DNA of 6,918 nucleotides from Acetobacteraceae bacterium (GTDB lineage Bacteria; Pseudomonadota; Alphaproteobacteria; Acetobacterales; Acetobacteraceae), in contig JAIYAI010000663.1 in the NCBI GenBank assembly GCA_027489135.1, positions 1-6,918 on the forward strand. The letters are read 5' to 3'. The first letter of the stretch is position 1; each line of letters opens with the position of its first letter. A program made the position numbers and the translations under genes. Under the pieces are notes generated by a model. That model searched no databases and was not told the DNA's origin. It saw only the letters and a program-made list of their open reading frames with translations. Positions 5,197 through 6,918 of this stretch are shown here, in pieces.

Positions 5197-6612
5197 ATGC
5201 AGGGACACACGAAAGCTGAATCGGGGACACGCGTGGCGAAGCGCCTTCTGAATGATGCTTGGCTTCGGGCCGTGCAGCCGCCGGCAGATGGTCGCCTCGA
5301 GGTAGGCGACACTCACGTGCCGGGCCTAGTTTTCCGTCTAACCAAGGCCGGTGCCGCGTCGTGGGTCTTCCGCGGCCGAACGCGCGACGGTCGCTCAACG
5401 CGTATCAAGCTCGGCGACTACCTCCCAGGAAAGGTTGATTCCGGCATGAGCCTCGGCGCCGCGCGTGAAGCTGCGCGCGATGCCGCCGCGGCACTACGGA
5501 CTGGCGGGGACCCGGTAGAAGAGAAGCGCCAGGCTCGGGCCGACAGGATCCGACGCAAGGCCGCGGCTGCTGAGGCAGCCGGCGAGACTGTTTATGCGCG
5601 CATCGCCGAATGGCGCGCGGCACGCGAGGCTGATCCGTCCGCGCCATGGTCGCCGCGATACGCCGCCGAGGTTGGTAGGGTGTGTGACCAAGCAGTCATT
5701 CCCATCCTCGGCGCAAAGCTTCTACGCGATACGACACGGCAAGACTGGACCGGGTTGATCCAGGGATGGAAGCGCACCGTTACCACGCGCCGAAAGCGGC
5801 CGGCAGAGAAGCGGAAGGCTGGCGCACCTGTAAAGGATGGCGTCGGTGCATCCGCCTTCCTCTATCGCACAGTCTCGGCGTTTCTGAATTTCGCGGAGGC
5901 ACAGGGCTGGATTGATACGCCGCTCCTACCGCGCAAGGGTGCAGGGTTGATCGCGCCGCCTCCGCCGGCGCGCGAGCGCGTCCTGACGGACGCTGAGATC
6001 GTCGCCGTGTGGAAGGCCGCCGATCGGGAGTCGCCAAAACTGCGCGCCTTCGTCCGGCTGTTGATCTTGACCGCAGCGCGGGAAGCCGAGGTCGCCGACA
6101 TGGAAGCGGGAGAGATTGACCTTGCGGCGGGCCGTTGGCGGATCCCCGGTGCGCGGACGAAGAACGGCATCGGCTATACCGTGCCGCTCTCCGCGCAGGC
6201 GGTAGCCGAGATCCGCGCCGTATGGCCGGAGGACGAGCCGCCCGCGGACGCCAAAATTCTCGGCCGAGTGGCAGGCAGCGGGTTCAAAGGATTCGGCAAA
6301 CTAAAACTGCGCACCGACAAGGCAGCGAAGGTAGCGGGCTGGCGCTGGCATGATCTCCGCCGAACCGCGCGGACGGGCATGACGCGCCTAGGCGTGCCGC
6401 GCGACCACGCCGAGGCCGCGATCAACCACGTATCCGGCCGAACCAAGCTCGAGCGGACCTATGACCGCCACGACTACGCTGACGAGGTAATCGCCGCCCT
6501 CACTCTATGGCAGGCACATGTTGCCGGACTCCTAGGGCAAAGTGCAGCGGTCGTCCCGTTCCCAACACGAGCCGCTCCGGCCGCGCGGGAAGTCGCGCTC
6601 GCACGCCCCTAG
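5197..6612 (+). CDS. int: Tyrosine recombinase (phage/island-type integrase)
   Basis: This 471-residue site-specific recombinase would catalyse integration and excision of the element at tRNA-Gly(CCC). It has the plan of DUF4102-type integrases: an N-terminal arm-binding domain (about 16-110, with FRLTKAGAASWVFRGR and the LGD turn), a core-binding domain (about 130-250) and a C-terminal catalytic domain (about 262-440). All catalytic residues are present: R295 in LTAAREAEV, K322 in RTKNG, H385 and R388 in WHDLRRT, H411 in NHVSG and the nucleophile Y422 in TYDRHDY. The gene appears intact. I preferred the ATG at 5197 over an in-frame TTG at 5101, because a promoter-like sequence and non-triplet repeats occupy that stretch. 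A GTG at 5233, giving MAKRLLNDAW, is a real alternative (459 residues) and resembles the usual start of this family. The stop is TAG at 6610-6612. Confidence 0.96.
   Translation: MQGHTKAESGTRVAKRLLNDAWLRAVQPPADGRLEVGDTHVPGLVFRLTKAGAASWVFRGRTRDGRSTRIKLGDYLPGKVDSGMSLGAAREAARDAAAALRTGGDPVEEKRQARADRIRRKAAAAEAAGETVYARIAEWRAAREADPSAPWSPRYAAEVGRVCDQAVIPILGAKLLRDTTRQDWTGLIQGWKRTVTTRRKRPAEKRKAGAPVKDGVGASAFLYRTVSAFLNFAEAQGWIDTPLLPRKGAGLIAPPPPARERVLTDAEIVAVWKAADRESPKLRAFVRLLILTAAREAEVADMEAGEIDLAAGRWRIPGARTKNGIGYTVPLSAQAVAEIRAVWPEDEPPADAKILGRVAGSGFKGFGKLKLRTDKAAKVAGWRWHDLRRTARTGMTRLGVPRDHAEAAINHVSGRTKLERTYDRHDYADEVIAALTLWQAHVAGLLGQSAAVVPFPTRAAPAAREVALARP
5201..5232. repeat. Two inverted-orientation GGGACAC copies spaced 22 bp
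   Basis: AGGGACACAC (5201-5210) and GGGGACACGC (5223-5232) carry GGGACAC cores at 5202 and 5224, exactly 22 bp (two times 11) apart. They are the reverse complement of the direct repeats at 5147-5179. They flank or overlap the integrase translation start, so a protein bound here could control expression as well as recombination. Confidence 0.6.
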
Positions 6613-6615
6613 CTC

Positions 6616-6918
6616 CGCCGCCGGCGTCGTGCTGGCGCGACGGGTAGTGGCCGAGATCCACGAGCTCGCCGATCGCCGCCGACGCCGCATGGCCCGCCAG
6701 GCGGTGCCCGAGATCCACGAGCTCGCCGATCGCCGCCGACGCCGCACGGCCCGCCAGGTGGTGCCCGGCATCCTCGAGCTCGCCGATCGCCGCCGACGCC
6801 GCATGGCCCGCCAGGTGGTGCCCGAGATCCACGAGCCTGCCGATCGCCGCCGGCGCCGCGTGGCGCGCCAGGCGATGCCCGAGATCCACGAGCTCGCCGA
6901 TCGCCGCCGGCGCCGCGA
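6616..6918. repeat. 57-bp tandem repeat array (about 4.7 units plus a degenerate first unit)
   Basis: Units begin with GAGATCCACGAGCTCGCC or a variant at 6653, 6710, 6767, 6824 and 6881, each exactly 57 bp apart. The last is cut by the window end. A degraded unit with a 1-nt insertion fills about 6616-6652, directly after the integrase stop. The unit equals 19 codons and contains no stop in any of the six frames. Aligned plus and minus frames read as PEIHELADRRRRRMARQ-type or GHHLAGHAASAAIGELVDL-type repeats. A plus-strand frame open from GTG 6629 or 6647 runs off the window with no clear ribosome site. The minus frame ends only at 6500, inside the integrase. Each unit carries GAGCTC (CCT-altered in unit 4) and CGATCG palindromes. 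I recognise no family; it may be a repeat-rich protein gene or a noncoding VNTR. Confidence 0.9.

Larger units (their letters stand above)
4994..6918. mobile_element. Left end of a tRNA-Gly(CCC)-integrated element (continues past window)
   Basis: The boundary is the tRNA-Gly 3' half (att, 4994-5038). The host tRNA gene runs on the minus strand, so a 3' half lacking its 5' half marks the end distal to the intact tRNA. The element must then extend to the right, with an intact tRNA-Gly(CCC) at its far end. Inside are an AT-richer control region, the integrase gene and a 57-bp tandem repeat array. The integrase uses more CTA, ATA-type and A/T-ending codons than the ynb genes, consistent with separate origin. 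Whether this is a prophage, ICE or genomic island cannot be told from what is visible. Confidence 0.75.

Noticed and set aside
6500..6889. Minus-strand 129-codon repeat protein gene
   Set aside because: The repeat unit is stop-free in every frame, so openness is no evidence; the frame ends inside the integrase and has no ribosome site.
6616..6918. CRISPR array or integron attC array
   Set aside because: Units are contiguous 57-bp copies without unique spacers, and lack cassette genes or attC core sites.

Overview
The window is very GC-rich DNA with strong G/C preference at third codon positions, compact gene packing and long accidental antisense frames. Together with the gene families present, this suggests a proteobacterium, most likely an alphaproteobacterium of the Acetobacteraceae/Rhodospirillales type. 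The taxon is an inference; no rRNA or core marker gene is visible.

The left two thirds (1 to about 4800) is read entirely from the minus strand. At 1-3588 there is a tightly overlapping gene set matching the Escherichia coli ynb cluster: a CDP-alcohol phosphatidyltransferase (YnbA-like), a fused alpha/beta hydrolase and SAM-dependent methyltransferase (YnbC-like), and a membrane PAP2 phosphatase fused to a Cys-based dual-specificity phosphatase (YnbD-like, cut by the left window edge and starting at GTG). Both junctions are 4-bp stop/start overlaps (ATGA and GTGA), so this is an operon, presumably for making or remodelling an unusual phospholipid head group. The CDP-diglyceride synthase YnbB, which sits between YnbA and YnbC in E. 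coli, is absent at that position. Upstream of the operon (3641-4797) is a two-gene toxin-antitoxin module of the VapB45/VapC45 type: a MerR-like HTH plus DUF433-like antitoxin and a PIN-like toxin, overlapping by 25 bp.

At 4994-5038 lies the 3' half of a tRNA-Gly(CCC) gene on the minus strand, from the anticodon loop to CCA. The 5' half is missing. This is the footprint of site-specific integration. A tyrosine recombinase gene begins about 160 bp to the right on the plus strand. The geometry says the integrated element lies to the right and runs past the window end, where an intact tRNA-Gly(CCC) is predicted. Between the att remnant and the integrase is an AT-richer control region with a promoter-like sequence (5108-5136), three GTCCCC units repeated every 11 bp, and inverted GGGACAC copies 22 bp apart. 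These are candidate arm-type integrase sites or an autoregulatory operator.

Right after the integrase stop codon starts an array of 57-bp tandem repeats (19 codons each) that continues beyond the window. The unit has no stop codon in any of the six frames, so whether and on which strand it codes cannot be decided here.
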